Source: Mycobacterium sp. E740 (lineage in GTDB: Bacteria > Actinomycetota > Actinomycetes > Mycobacteriales > Mycobacteriaceae). From it: 60,298 bases of DNA. Location: assembly GCF_001672895.1 (NCBI RefSeq), contig NZ_LZKP01000017.1:1-60298 (forward strand), written 5' to 3'. Positions 38,247 through 45,548 of this stretch are shown here, piece by piece. Position numbers and translations under genes: made by a program. The first letter of the stretch is position 1, and each line of letters begins with the position of its first letter. Under the pieces are notes generated by a model. The model saw nothing but the letters and a program-made list of their open reading frames with translations. It had not been told where the DNA came from and did not search any database.

Positions 38247-39064
38247 TTCCGCTCTCCTGTGCTGTAGCCGGGCTGCTCTCGATAGGTGCGTTCGCTCGCA
38301 AACGCCATGAGCCGCACGGCCGTTCGGCGCCCGACCAGATGGCGGAACGCAAAGTGTGTGAAACGCAGAACACGGGCGGGGAAGACCGTCGGCTTTCTGC
38401 CCAGCGCGTCCAGAGTTTCGGCGGCGACCTCTTCGGGCTCCTGAACCGGTACGTTGGCGTCGTCCGGTTCGGACGCGAGGTAGTTCGGTGTCCGTGTCGC
38501 GCCGGCACAGCTGACCAACACGTCCACGCGGTCGTCCCGGAGCTCGGCCCAAAGCCCTTCTGCGAGCACGAGGTTGTACGCCTTGGTGGCCGAGTAGTTC
38601 GCAACTCGGACCATGCCCTGCAACGCCCCCATCGACGACATGAGAATGATGCCGCCACGGCCACGTGCGCGGAACCGCGCGCCGAAGCCGTGCGCGAGTA
38701 CGAGCGGCCCCCGCACGTTGACGTCGATCTCCTTGAGATGAGTGTCGACGTCGAAATTCCAGAACGGCCCGACGGCGGAGAACGCGGCGTTGTAGACGAG
38801 CAGGCCGACGTCCAGATCGGCGAGGTCGGTGAGGATACTGTCCAGGTCTTGGCGGCTGGCGAGGTCCGCGCGCATGGCGCGGGTCTGGACGCCGGTCGAT
38901 GCGGTGATGTCCTCGGCGATCTGCTCGGCGAGCTCGACGCGCCGCGCAATCAGCACGACGTTGAGGCCCCGCGCGGCGCAGCCTCGTGCGAACGCCTCAC
39001 CGAGCCCTTCAGAGGCCCCGGCCACCACCGCCCAGGAGCCGTAGCGATCGGCGAAAGTCGGCAT
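38243..39064 (-). CDS. Short-chain dehydrogenase/reductase
   Basis: A 273-residue NAD(P)-dependent SDR. The cofactor loop is AVVAGASEGLGEAFA; MSSMGALQG holds the catalytic Ser, and YSATKAY the Tyr-x-x-x-Lys pair. The C-terminal third is long and basic, possibly membrane-associated. It lies between the EXPERA-type gene (2 bases upstream) and the DapB-like gene (ATGA overlap), so all three are co-translated. A hydroxysteroid or other lipid alcohol is a reasonable substrate guess given the neighbours. Confidence 0.9.
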   Translation of the reverse strand: MPTFADRYGSWAVVAGASEGLGEAFARGCAARGLNVVLIARRVELAEQIAEDITASTGVQTRAMRADLASRQDLDSILTDLADLDVGLLVYNAAFSAVGPFWNFDVDTHLKEIDVNVRGPLVLAHGFGARFRARGRGGIILMSSMGALQGMVRVANYSATKAYNLVLAEGLWAELRDDRVDVLVSCAGATRTPNYLASEPDDANVPVQEPEEVAAETLDALGRKPTVFPARVLRFTHFAFRHLVGRRTAVRLMAFASERTYREQPGYSTGERK

Positions 39065-39066
39065 CG

Positions 39067-39615
39067 TCAGGGAACTTTCGTGGCGACCGGGCGGGTGAAC
39101 GGGTGCTCGCCCCACATCCGGACAAGCACCCAGATGGGGACGATCAGCCAACCCGCGTTGGTGGCGAAGACGAGCGCCAGGTGATCGCTGGCGTACGGGC
39201 CCGCCACTTCTTCACCGAGAATGATGGTGACCGTGGCGAGCATCACTGATGCCCAGATGAACGACCAGTTGCGGATCCATTCCTTGCCCTTCCAGAACGC
39301 GTAGAGCGCAGCGATGTAGAAGGGGCCGTAAACCACCTGGTCGATGATGACGATCGTGGTGTACCAGACAGGGCGTTCGTAGAGCAGCGGGTCGAAACGC
39401 TCGAAGTACCAGTGCAGGAAGTCGATCATGTAGGCCGGCGGCCAGATCGGGTAGGAGAAGTTGTCCGGGTCGCGGATGACGAGTTGCTCGATGTCGGCCT
39501 GGTAGGTCACGAAGATGACGTTGACCAGAAAGAAGATCCACAGGACGATGTCACCCTTGCGCTCGCGGAAGGGGATGACCTCCCGGGTCGCGACAACGGG
39601 TGGTGCGTCAGTCAT
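39067..39615 (-). CDS. TMEM97/EXPERA-like membrane protein (sigma-2 receptor family)
   Basis: A 182-residue protein with four predicted helices (about 23-40, 86-108, 117-135, 150-167). The stretch from FLHWYFERFDPLL through ALYAFWKGKEWIRNW matches the human TMEM97/sigma-2 receptor pattern recalled from memory (LLKWY..DPLL...ATYAFLKG..KWIR). Asp75 in FDPLL aligns with human Asp56 and Asp41 with Asp29, the two ligand-binding acids. EXPERA proteins include the sterol Delta8-Delta7 isomerase EBP and sterol-binding transporters, so a sterol-like ligand is likely. First gene of the SDR operon; divergent from a TetR gene with a TGACTGCAGTCA palindrome between. Confidence 0.75.
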   Translation of the reverse strand: MTDAPPVVATREVIPFRERKGDIVLWIFFLVNVIFVTYQADIEQLVIRDPDNFSYPIWPPAYMIDFLHWYFERFDPLLYERPVWYTTIVIIDQVVYGPFYIAALYAFWKGKEWIRNWSFIWASVMLATVTIILGEEVAGPYASDHLALVFATNAGWLIVPIWVLVRMWGEHPFTRPVATKVP

Positions 39616-39675
39616 CGAATCCGGACCGGGTTCGCGTTGAGCCGCGCGAGCGTCATTCTGCCTCCTCGACAAAAC

Positions 39676-39687
39676 TGACTGCAGTCA
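39676..39687. promoter_or_regulatory. Perfect palindrome TGACTGCAGTCA (operator copy 1)
   Basis: A perfect 12-bp palindrome in the 110-base gap between the divergent EXPERA-like and TetR genes. Closely related sites occur at 40319-40330 and 41080-41091, each before another unit of the cluster, so this is the probable operator of the adjacent TetR regulator. Confidence 0.7.
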
Positions 39688-39725
39688 ACCACACTCGTCG
39701 GCGGCGATCCAGCTATCGTAACCAC

Positions 39726-40325
39726 ATGGCAGTGGTGGACAGGCCCTCGGCGCGCGAGACCAAGCGTCTTCAGACGCGCGAGCGATTGATGGGAGCGGCG
39801 ATCGCCGAGTTCAAACGATCGGGGATCGCAGCGGCCGACGTGGGAGCCATCGTCGCCGCAGCGGGCGTCGCCCACGGCACGTTCTTCTTTCACTTCCCGA
39901 CCAAAGAACACGTGTTGCTCGAGTTGGAGCACCGCGAAGAGGACCGCATCGCCAAACAGCTCGGACGTTACGCTGCCACTGCTCGCGATCTCGAAGCCGT
40001 TCTCAACGAGGCGGTTCGGCTCGTGCTGGGCCTCGAGCGCCGGCTCGGGTCGATGTTGTTCAAGGACTTCCTCGCGTTGCATTTCTCGCAGACCCGGCCC
40101 GTGGACGAGAGCACACAACATCCGGTCATTGTCCGCGTCGCCCACGAGATCGAACGCGCCCAGGAGCGCGGTGAGGTCGCCGCGGACGTCAACCCGATGA
40201 ACAGCGCCGTGTTCTTCCTGCTCGGTCTCTACGCGCTGCTGACCACGACACACAATTGGCCGACACAGCAGTTGATGCTCGACGATTACGTCGTGCGGAC
40301 CCTGCGCTCGATCATGATTGACTAA
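39726..40325 (+). CDS. TetR-family regulator of the membrane/P450 cluster
   Basis: A 199-residue regulator. Residues 10-60 form the helix-turn-helix (TRERLMGAAIAEFKRSGIAAADVGAIVAAAGVAHGTFFFHFPTK, split), ending with the characteristic FFFHFPTKEHVL. The C-terminal domain is helical. It lies between two copies of the TGACT..AGTCA element (39676 and 40319), so it likely controls itself, the EXPERA-SDR operon and the downstream membrane-protein operon. ATG at 39726. Confidence 0.9.
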   Translation: MAVVDRPSARETKRLQTRERLMGAAIAEFKRSGIAAADVGAIVAAAGVAHGTFFFHFPTKEHVLLELEHREEDRIAKQLGRYAATARDLEAVLNEAVRLVLGLERRLGSMLFKDFLALHFSQTRPVDESTQHPVIVRVAHEIERAQERGEVAADVNPMNSAVFFLLGLYALLTTTHNWPTQQLMLDDYVVRTLRSIMID

Positions 40326-40330
40326 GGTCA
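40319..40330. promoter_or_regulatory. TGACTAAGGTCA, operator copy 2 (one mismatch)
   Basis: Overlaps the TetR stop codon and lies 43 bases before the membrane protein start at 40374. It matches TGACTnnAGTCA except for one base (GGTCA instead of AGTCA). Confidence 0.5.
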
Positions 40331-40373
40331 GTAATCTTGCAATGCTCAGGGGGCTGACTCCTGGGAGGGTGCC

Positions 40374-41069
40374 TTGACTCTGTCCGCTATCCCCACCGCC
40401 GGCAGCGGTCTGGATGATCACCTGGAGCGCTCACGGCTGGCACAGCGTCAGGCCGACAAGTGGTTGATCTCCGGCAGCCTGCTCATCGGCACAGCGGCAC
40501 TCGGCATATTCGGCCTTCCGTTGTTCCTGCGCGGCGTCTGGCTGCTGCGCAAGGCGCACCGCGAAGGACTCTCGGTACGTCCGATGATCGTCACCCTGAT
40601 CGGTTACCTCGTCATCATCGATGCGGCGATCAACACCGTGGGATGGGCCCTCGACCTCGTCGCAAGCCACACCATCCTGGCGCGAATCCTGTTGAACGGC
40701 TGGGGCGCAATGTTCGACGCGGGGTACTTCTGGCACTACAACGAGCTTTGGATCGGTGGCGCTGCCGGCCCGGGGGAAAAGGCGATGGAAGTCGGGATGA
40801 TTCTGACCGTCTTCACCATGCGCATCGCCGCCGGGATCGGTTTCCTGCAGATGAAGCGGTGGGGTCACCAGTGGATGATCGTCACCTGCTGGATGGGTGT
40901 GCTGATCTGGTGCCTCTATGTGTTCAACATGACGATGTACGCCGATGTGCGCTATGCGGGCACCATCTTCCCCGTCGTCGGCTGGTGGCTGTACGACATC
41001 TTCTACATCACCCCGTTCCTGGCGATCCCGTATCTGCACACGGTGAACCGGGAGATCTTCTCTGACTGA
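40374..41069 (+). CDS. Unrecognised multi-pass membrane protein, copy A
   Basis: A 231-residue protein with about five or six helices. I recognise no family. A closely related copy lies at 43818-44534. Residues shared by both include Asp115 and His121-Tyr-Asn-Glu124 (GYFWHYNE), GGAAGPGEK, His165 in KRWGHQWM, Asp191 and His222 in IPYxHTVNREIFSD. These conserved membrane His, Glu and Asp residues look like metal ligands, which fits the NorQ/NorD-type genes between the two copies. TTG start at 40374 with GGGAGGG upstream. An operator-like site precedes it. Confidence 0.85.
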   Translation: MTLSAIPTAGSGLDDHLERSRLAQRQADKWLISGSLLIGTAALGIFGLPLFLRGVWLLRKAHREGLSVRPMIVTLIGYLVIIDAAINTVGWALDLVASHTILARILLNGWGAMFDAGYFWHYNELWIGGAAGPGEKAMEVGMILTVFTMRIAAGIGFLQMKRWGHQWMIVTCWMGVLIWCLYVFNMTMYADVRYAGTIFPVVGWWLYDIFYITPFLAIPYLHTVNREIFSD

Positions 41070-41079
41070 CTGAAGTCGT

Positions 41080-41091
41080 TGACTTGAGTCA
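41080..41091. promoter_or_regulatory. TGACTTGAGTCA, operator copy 3, inside a longer dyad
   Basis: Eleven bases after the stop of membrane protein A lies TGACTTGAGTCA, matching TGACTnnAGTCA. It is the right part of an extended dyad at 41065-41093 with outer arms ACTGACT and AGTCAGT. It could be a repressor site for the downstream genes or a transcript hairpin; the match to 39676-39687 favours an operator. Confidence 0.6.
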
Positions 41092-41116
41092 GTGTTTGCG
41101 TTACAAAGGGCAGACC

Positions 41117-41206
41117 ATGACGGGGCAGAGTGCCGAACCCGTCGCGTCGGCCGTGGGCGGACTCGCAATCCGAACGGATCGCCGATCGACAGAGGGGCTG
41201 CAGTAG
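41117..41206 (+). CDS. Possible 29-residue leader-like protein
   Basis: ATG at 41117 follows AAAGGG by 6 bases and opens a 29-codon frame (MTGQSAEPVASAVGG...STEGLQ) whose TAG shares its last base with the GTG of the next small gene (TAGTG). The tight coupling suggests it is translated. The peptide is soluble and has no recognised motif. It might only be a leader that helps load ribosomes. Confidence 0.4.
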   Translation: MTGQSAEPVASAVGGLAIRTDRRSTEGLQ

Positions 41207-41310
41207 TGGACTGGGTTTGGGAGATTCTCCGGTACGTCGCCGCGTGGGGCGGCACTGCCCTGATCATCTGGTTCTGGTACTGGATGTTCTCCAACATCGG
41301 AACCTTCTGA
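41206..41310 (+). CDS. 34-residue single-helix membrane protein
   Basis: A very small protein, MDWVWEILRYVAAWGG then TALIIWFWYWMFSNIGTF: essentially one tryptophan-rich transmembrane helix. GTG start at 41206 with AGAGGGG 8 bases upstream. It looks like a small structural subunit of a membrane complex, comparable in size to small oxidase subunits, presumably with the membrane proteins at 40374 and 43818. The NorD-like gene starts 18 bases later. Confidence 0.65.
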   Translation: MDWVWEILRYVAAWGGTALIIWFWYWMFSNIGTF

Positions 41311-41328
41311 GCGGCTTGGATTCAGGTC

Positions 41329-42858
41329 GTGGCCGAGTTGTCCGATGAGCACGCGATGGCGGTAGAGCGCAGTTGCGCGGTGACGGCCGTCGCGCTGAGC
41401 GGACAACGGCGCCAAGGCGTTCGCCTCGTGACCGGTCAGCACCGCGCTTTCAGCCTGAACGCGGGACTGGACTTCGTCCATGTGCCGTACCCGACGGGCA
41501 GCGACTGGACGCGCAGAACGCTCACCTGCGGGGTGGCGCTGCAATGCTCGCCATCGAAGGACAGGATCCTCGCGTACCGGCTCAACGAATTGTCGGCCCG
41601 TGAACTGTGTGCGCTGACGGCAGTCGAGGCGCGCGTGGCCTTGGGCTGGCTTTCCGATCGCTGGCCCGGCCTGTTGCCGGAAGTCCGGCGTGTGCTTGGG
41701 AACGTCGATATTCTCGACGGCAGACTCGACGCAACGGCGATGCTCGACCAGGCGATCGCGTTGGCACGCACCGGACAGCCGCTGGACCTCCATCCGCTGT
41801 TCGGCCGGCTTCCGCTGGCCTATACGGTGCCGCAAGGCTTGTCCGACAAGTTGCGACGCACCCTCGGCAGGATGCCATGGACGTCTACGCAGAAGCGGCT
41901 ACCGCGGCCCTATTCCATCCCTGTCGGGGGCGACGGCGGTATCCGCAATCCCAATCTGCCGCCGCCGAGCCGGCCGCAGGACAATGATCTCGACGTCACA
42001 CCGGACCACCGGCCCGGCATCCCGTATCCGGAATGGAACGCGTGGACGAAGAGTTTCATGCGCGATCACGTCGCGGTGCTCGAGAAGGCGCACGCCTCCC
42101 ATACCGGTGACCCGGTGTCGGCTTCCGGCGAGTTGCGGAGGTGGTTCGAGGAACACACCCACCGTGCGATGAAAAGCCGGCTGGAAGACGGCTCCGATCT
42201 GGACGTCGAACAGTACGTCAACCATTACATCGACCTGACCACCGGCGAAGCGATCGAGCCGCGCATCTTCCGCGAGCTCCTGCCGAGCAACCGCGACGTC
42301 ACCACCGCTCTGCTACTCGACGGCAGCTCGTCGCTGGGTGTGCACGGTGGCCGGATCTTCAAACTTGAATTGGCCTGTGCCGACGCACTTTCGCGGGCGA
42401 TGACGCTGGCGCGCGAACGTCACGGCATCTTCGTGTTCACCGGGAACACCCGCCACCGTGTCGAGGTCAGCTGCATCAAGGATTTCGAGGACCGGCGGTT
42501 CGTCCCACCAGGGCGCCTCGGCCTGTCGACCGGGGGATACACCCGGCTGGGGGCGCCGTTGCGCCATCTGACAAGTCGGCTGCTCGCGCAGCCTTCCGAG
42601 CGCCGGCTGCTCATCGTGATCGGCGACGGGCTGATCTCCGACGAGGGTTACGAAGGCCGCTATGCCTGGGCCGACGCAGCGCACGCCGTCGAGGAGGCCA
42701 ACGACGCCGGCGTGAGCATCTATTACGTCGGCGTCGGACCGACCCGCGTCGACCCCTTGCCCGAGGTCTTCGGTCCCCGCCGCTCACAACGCATCCGACG
42801 AGTAGAGGAGCTTCCGCGAGTGCTTGCCCACGTGCACCGAGAGTTGGTGGCCGCATGA
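41329..42858 (+). CDS. NorD-like von Willebrand factor A protein
   Basis: A 509-residue cytosolic protein with a C-terminal VWA domain (about 322-505). The metal-ion-dependent site DGSSS is at 331-335. The family includes NorD, CbbO and GvpN-associated partners, which work with a MoxR-type AAA+ ATPase to insert metal or activate a client enzyme (nitric oxide reductase, Rubisco). No nitric oxide reductase gene is present here, so the client is probably one of the membrane proteins in this cluster. GTG start; stop overlaps the ATPase start (ATGA). Confidence 0.85.
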   Translation: MAELSDEHAMAVERSCAVTAVALSGQRRQGVRLVTGQHRAFSLNAGLDFVHVPYPTGSDWTRRTLTCGVALQCSPSKDRILAYRLNELSARELCALTAVEARVALGWLSDRWPGLLPEVRRVLGNVDILDGRLDATAMLDQAIALARTGQPLDLHPLFGRLPLAYTVPQGLSDKLRRTLGRMPWTSTQKRLPRPYSIPVGGDGGIRNPNLPPPSRPQDNDLDVTPDHRPGIPYPEWNAWTKSFMRDHVAVLEKAHASHTGDPVSASGELRRWFEEHTHRAMKSRLEDGSDLDVEQYVNHYIDLTTGEAIEPRIFRELLPSNRDVTTALLLDGSSSLGVHGGRIFKLELACADALSRAMTLARERHGIFVFTGNTRHRVEVSCIKDFEDRRFVPPGRLGLSTGGYTRLGAPLRHLTSRLLAQPSERRLLIVIGDGLISDEGYEGRYAWADAAHAVEEANDAGVSIYYVGVGPTRVDPLPEVFGPRRSQRIRRVEELPRVLAHVHRELVAA

Positions 42859-43676
42859 GCGACGCTCGCGAGCGAATGGTCGGCACTGATTACTATTCGA
42901 ACGCCAATGAGGTCCGGTTGTTCGAACAGGCATATCAGCAGCGCCTCCCCGTGATGCTGACCGGACCCACGGGTTGTGGAAAGACCCGCCTCGTCGAGCA
43001 CATGGGCGTCCTTCTGCAACGGCCCGTCGTGACGATCAGTTGCCACGACGACCTCACGAGTTCCGATCTGGTCGGCCGGTTCATGGTCACCGGTGGCGAC
43101 GTCGTGTGGACGGACGGACCGCTCACCCGTGCCGTGAAGACAGGTGCCATCTGCTATCTCGACGAGGTGGTGGAGGCGCGTCACGACTCGCTGGCCATCC
43201 TCCATTCGCTGACCGACCACCGTCGCGCGTTGTTTCTGGACCGGGCCGGCGAGGTGGTCCGGGCGCCGAAAACCTTCATGCTGGTCTGCTCGTACAACCC
43301 CGCCTACCGCAGCTCGTTGAAGGAACTCAAACCGTCCTTCCGCCAGCGTTTCGTGACACTTCCGATGAGGTATCTGCCGCCCGACCGGGAGGCCGAGGTG
43401 ATCGTCGCCGAAGCGGGTGTCGCGAGCGCGACCGCGATCCGGCTTGTGCAGTGTGCCAACGCGATTCGGGCCGCCGACGAGGCCTTCCACTTCGAACCGC
43501 CGTCCACGCGTGTGCTGGTGAGCGCAGCGCAACTGATCGTCGCGGGCGCAACCGAATTGGAGGCAGCCGAGGCCTGCATCCTCGCGCCACTGTCCACCGA
43601 CGGTGCGATCACCGACGGTTTGCGTGAAGTCGCCGCGGCCACCCTGGTCGCCGAGAGCCCGAGCACCTCCGGTTAG
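42855..43676 (+). CDS. NorQ/CbbQ-like MoxR AAA+ ATPase
   Basis: A 273-residue AAA+ ATPase of the CbbQ/NirQ/NorQ/GpvN group. Walker A is GPTGCGKT (37-44), Walker B ICYLDE (99-104), the sensor region is MLVCSYNPAYRSSLKELKPSFRQRF, and the C-terminal CbbQ lid follows. With the VWA partner it should form a remodelling motor for activating a metalloenzyme. ATGA overlap with the NorD-like gene; the next small gene begins 16 bases later. Confidence 0.9.
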   Translation: MSDARERMVGTDYYSNANEVRLFEQAYQQRLPVMLTGPTGCGKTRLVEHMGVLLQRPVVTISCHDDLTSSDLVGRFMVTGGDVVWTDGPLTRAVKTGAICYLDEVVEARHDSLAILHSLTDHRRALFLDRAGEVVRAPKTFMLVCSYNPAYRSSLKELKPSFRQRFVTLPMRYLPPDREAEVIVAEAGVASATAIRLVQCANAIRAADEAFHFEPPSTRVLVSAAQLIVAGATELEAAEACILAPLSTDGAITDGLREVAAATLVAESPSTSG

Positions 43677-43692
43677 GAAGGAGTCCGAAACC

Positions 43693-43821
43693 ATGGATCA
43701 GAAAGAGCGAAATCGCAAGAAGGCGCTCATCATTCTGCAGATCGTCATCTACGGGTATCTGCTCGCGATGTTCGGGATCCAGCTCTACATGTCCTTCGCC
43801 CGCGGCTGGTGGGAATTGTGA
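43693..43821 (+). CDS. 42-residue single-helix membrane protein
   Basis: MDQKERNRKKALIILQ, one transmembrane helix (about 12-33) and a short tail SFARGWWEL. A strong AGGAAGGAG ribosome site lies 9 bases before the ATG at 43693. Its stop overlaps the GTG of membrane protein copy B (GTGA). The pairing 'small helix protein plus large membrane protein' resembles that of the 34-residue protein and copy A, hinting at a repeated subunit pair. Confidence 0.75.
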   Translation: MDQKERNRKKALIILQIVIYGYLLAMFGIQLYMSFARGWWEL

Positions 43822-44534
43822 ATCTGCCTCTGCTGAACCGCCAGGGCAAGGAGCCCCTCGGCCACACCGTGGGCCTCGAGGAGCACCACGAGGAGTCGCG
43901 TCTCGCGCAGCGCCGGGCGGACAAGTGGATGATCGCGGGCGCTGCGCTGATGGGGATGTGGGCCCCGGGCATCATCGGCCTACCGCTCTTCCTACGCGGA
44001 GTATGGCTGCAGCGGCAGGCGGCGCGCGCCGGTTTGTCGATGCGGCCGATGATCGTCACGCTGATCGGATATCTCGTGCTGATCGACGGAATGCTCAACA
44101 GCCTCGGTTGGGCACTGGACCTCGTCGCCAACCACACCTTGATCAACCGCGTGCTGATGGTCGGCTGGGGCGCGATGTTCGACGCCGGCTACTTCTGGCA
44201 CTACAACGAATTCTGGGTGGGCGGCGCGGCCGGCCCGGGCGAGAAGTCGATGGTGTTCGGGATGATCCTGACCGTCTTCGCGATGCGTTGTGCCGCGGCG
44301 ATCGGTTTTTTGCAGATGAAGCGTTGGGGTCATCAGTGGATGATCGTCACCTGCTGGATGGGTGTGCTGATCTGGTGCCTGTACGTGTTCAACATGACGA
44401 TGTACGCCGATGTGCGCTTCGCAGGGGTCGTCTTCCCGGTCATCGGATGGTGGCTCTACGACATCTTCTACATCACACCGTTCCTGGCCATCCCGTATAT
44501 ACATACGGTCAACCGCGAAATCTTCTCCGACTGA
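43818..44534 (+). CDS. Unrecognised multi-pass membrane protein, copy B
   Basis: A 238-residue paralogue of the protein at 40374-41069. The two share nearly all of the C-terminal 165 residues, including HYNE at 128-131, KRWGHQWMIVTCWMGVLIW, MYADVR and the C-terminal HTVNREIFSD. Copy B has a longer, charged N-terminus (HHEESRLAQRRADKW). DNA identity is especially high at 44313-44417. GTG start overlaps the 42-residue protein stop. Its function is unknown; a metal-binding membrane enzyme subunit is the working guess. Confidence 0.85.
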   Translation: MNLPLLNRQGKEPLGHTVGLEEHHEESRLAQRRADKWMIAGAALMGMWAPGIIGLPLFLRGVWLQRQAARAGLSMRPMIVTLIGYLVLIDGMLNSLGWALDLVANHTLINRVLMVGWGAMFDAGYFWHYNEFWVGGAAGPGEKSMVFGMILTVFAMRCAAAIGFLQMKRWGHQWMIVTCWMGVLIWCLYVFNMTMYADVRFAGVVFPVIGWWLYDIFYITPFLAIPYIHTVNREIFSD

Positions 44535-44555
44535 ACGCCGTTAAGGAGCCTGACG

Positions 44556-44975
44556 ATGACCACCACCGAAGAGAAGACGACCGACGACCTTCCCCCAGGC
44601 ACCACGCCGTATTACGCCAACATGCACAAGTGGATCAAACGTGCCGTGTTGGTGTGTCTGGTCGCGCTGGTGATCGAGGGGGCGTTCACGCTGCCGTTCA
44701 TGGCGGTGTACTACGGCTACCCGACGTTGAGCCTCACCGAGATCTGCAGTGAACTGCTCAAGGTCCGCTACTCCGACGACACGCTGGAATGCAAGGTGCC
44801 GTACCCCGCATTGGGTGCTCCCGAGGGCGCGGAGGGCAAGGACACCGCTCAAGACGAATGGGGCGTTCAACCGGTACCGAAGTATCACCGGATCGGCTTC
44901 CGCGAGTTGGTCCGCATCCATCAGGAGCGGGAAGCGCGTCAGGCCGTCGAGCAACAAAGTGCACTGTCTCCGTGA
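44556..44975 (+). CDS. Single-pass membrane protein of the cluster
   Basis: A 139-residue protein, not recognised. A 30-residue cytoplasmic start ([11 protein letters not shown]) leads to one transmembrane helix (about 31-52, [23 protein letters not shown]), then an outer part with two cysteines (TEICSELLK and [10 protein letters not shown]) that may form a disulfide, and a helical charged tail. ATG with TAAGGAG upstream. Presumably a further subunit of the membrane complex. Its stop overlaps a 29-codon frame (GTGA). Confidence 0.8.
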   Translation: MTTTEEKTTDDLPPGTTPYYANMHKWIKRAVLVCLVALVIEGAFTLPFMAVYYGYPTLSLTEICSELLKVRYSDDTLECKVPYPALGAPEGAEGKDTAQDEWGVQPVPKYHRIGFRELVRIHQEREARQAVEQQSALSP

Positions 44976-45061
44976 CCGAGTCGCTCGAGGAGCATGCACA
45001 GAACTGGGACCTGCGCCACGACCTCGGTCTCGTGCAGCCCCGCGGTCTGGTGCGCGCATGA
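44972..45061 (+). CDS. Possible 29-residue coupled small protein
   Basis: GTG at 44972 overlaps the preceding stop and opens a 29-codon frame ([17 protein letters not shown]...RGLVRA) whose TGA overlaps the ATG of the VOC gene. Both junctions are GTGA/ATGA couplings, which supports translation. No motif is recognised. Confidence 0.5.
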   Translation: MTESLEEHAQNWDLRHDLGLVQPRGLVRA

Positions 45062-45474
45062 CGGAGGAACGTTCGCGGTTGCATCACGTCGTTTTCGCGG
45101 TGGCGCGCGACCGCCAGGCGACGGCCGCAAAGATGTTCGGCGAACTCGGGTTTCGCTTCGACACCACTGATCTGAGCGAACTCGGCGTGACCGTGCATCT
45201 CGACTGGGACGGCGGACTGGAGTTGATCAGCCCCATTCCAGGTTCGACCGCCGAGGTGGCGACCTCGGTGGCCGACTTCCTCGCCCGCAACGGTGACGGC
45301 GTGTACACGGTCGTGCTGCGGGTTCCGCAGGCGTCGGCGGCCGAGGCAATGACCGAGCGGTACGGATCGACAACCCGATTCCGGCAGAGCTTCTCCGGTG
45401 AGGGCTCCTACCTCGACGAGGTCGAGTTGTCGGTCTTCGGCCTTCCACTGACCTTCCTGTCGACAAACGTCTGA
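45058..45474 (+). CDS. VOC (glyoxalase-like) superfamily protein
   Basis: A 138-residue vicinal-oxygen-chelate protein, starting RLHHVVFAVARDRQATAAKMFGELG, with a second half around VYTVVLRVPQASAAEAM. Metal ligands are not complete in the usual positions, so it may be a binding protein rather than an enzyme; the substrate is unknown. ATG at 45058 overlaps the preceding small frame. It sits in the operon directly before the P450 gene. Confidence 0.8.
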   Translation: MTEERSRLHHVVFAVARDRQATAAKMFGELGFRFDTTDLSELGVTVHLDWDGGLELISPIPGSTAEVATSVADFLARNGDGVYTVVLRVPQASAAEAMTERYGSTTRFRQSFSGEGSYLDEVELSVFGLPLTFLSTNV

Positions 45475-45548
45475 TGACCGAAGTGACTACCCTGCCAATC
45501 ACGTTCTCCCGCTGCGAATGCCGGCGAAAGCGCCATCATGACGCTTGA
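45474..45548 (+). CDS. Possible 24-residue coupled peptide before the P450
   Basis: ATG at 45474 overlaps the VOC stop (TGATG) and reads MTEVTTLPITFSRCECRRKR then HHDA, ending 11 bases inside the P450 gene. The CxC and HH residues are curious, but the main support is coupling. It may simply carry ribosomes to the P450 start. Confidence 0.25.
   Translation: MTEVTTLPITFSRCECRRKRHHDA

Noticed and set aside
41329..43676. A nitric oxide reductase operon suggested by NorD and NorQ
   Set aside because: No NorB/NorC or other heme-copper oxidase subunit is encoded in the window; the pair probably serves another client.
40374..44534. Membrane proteins A and B as particulate methane/ammonia monooxygenase subunits
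   Set aside because: Size and FDAGYFWH recall PmoC, but the copper-site pattern of PmoC (Asp-x3-His-x12-His with FTPSH) is absent and no PmoB-like gene is nearby.
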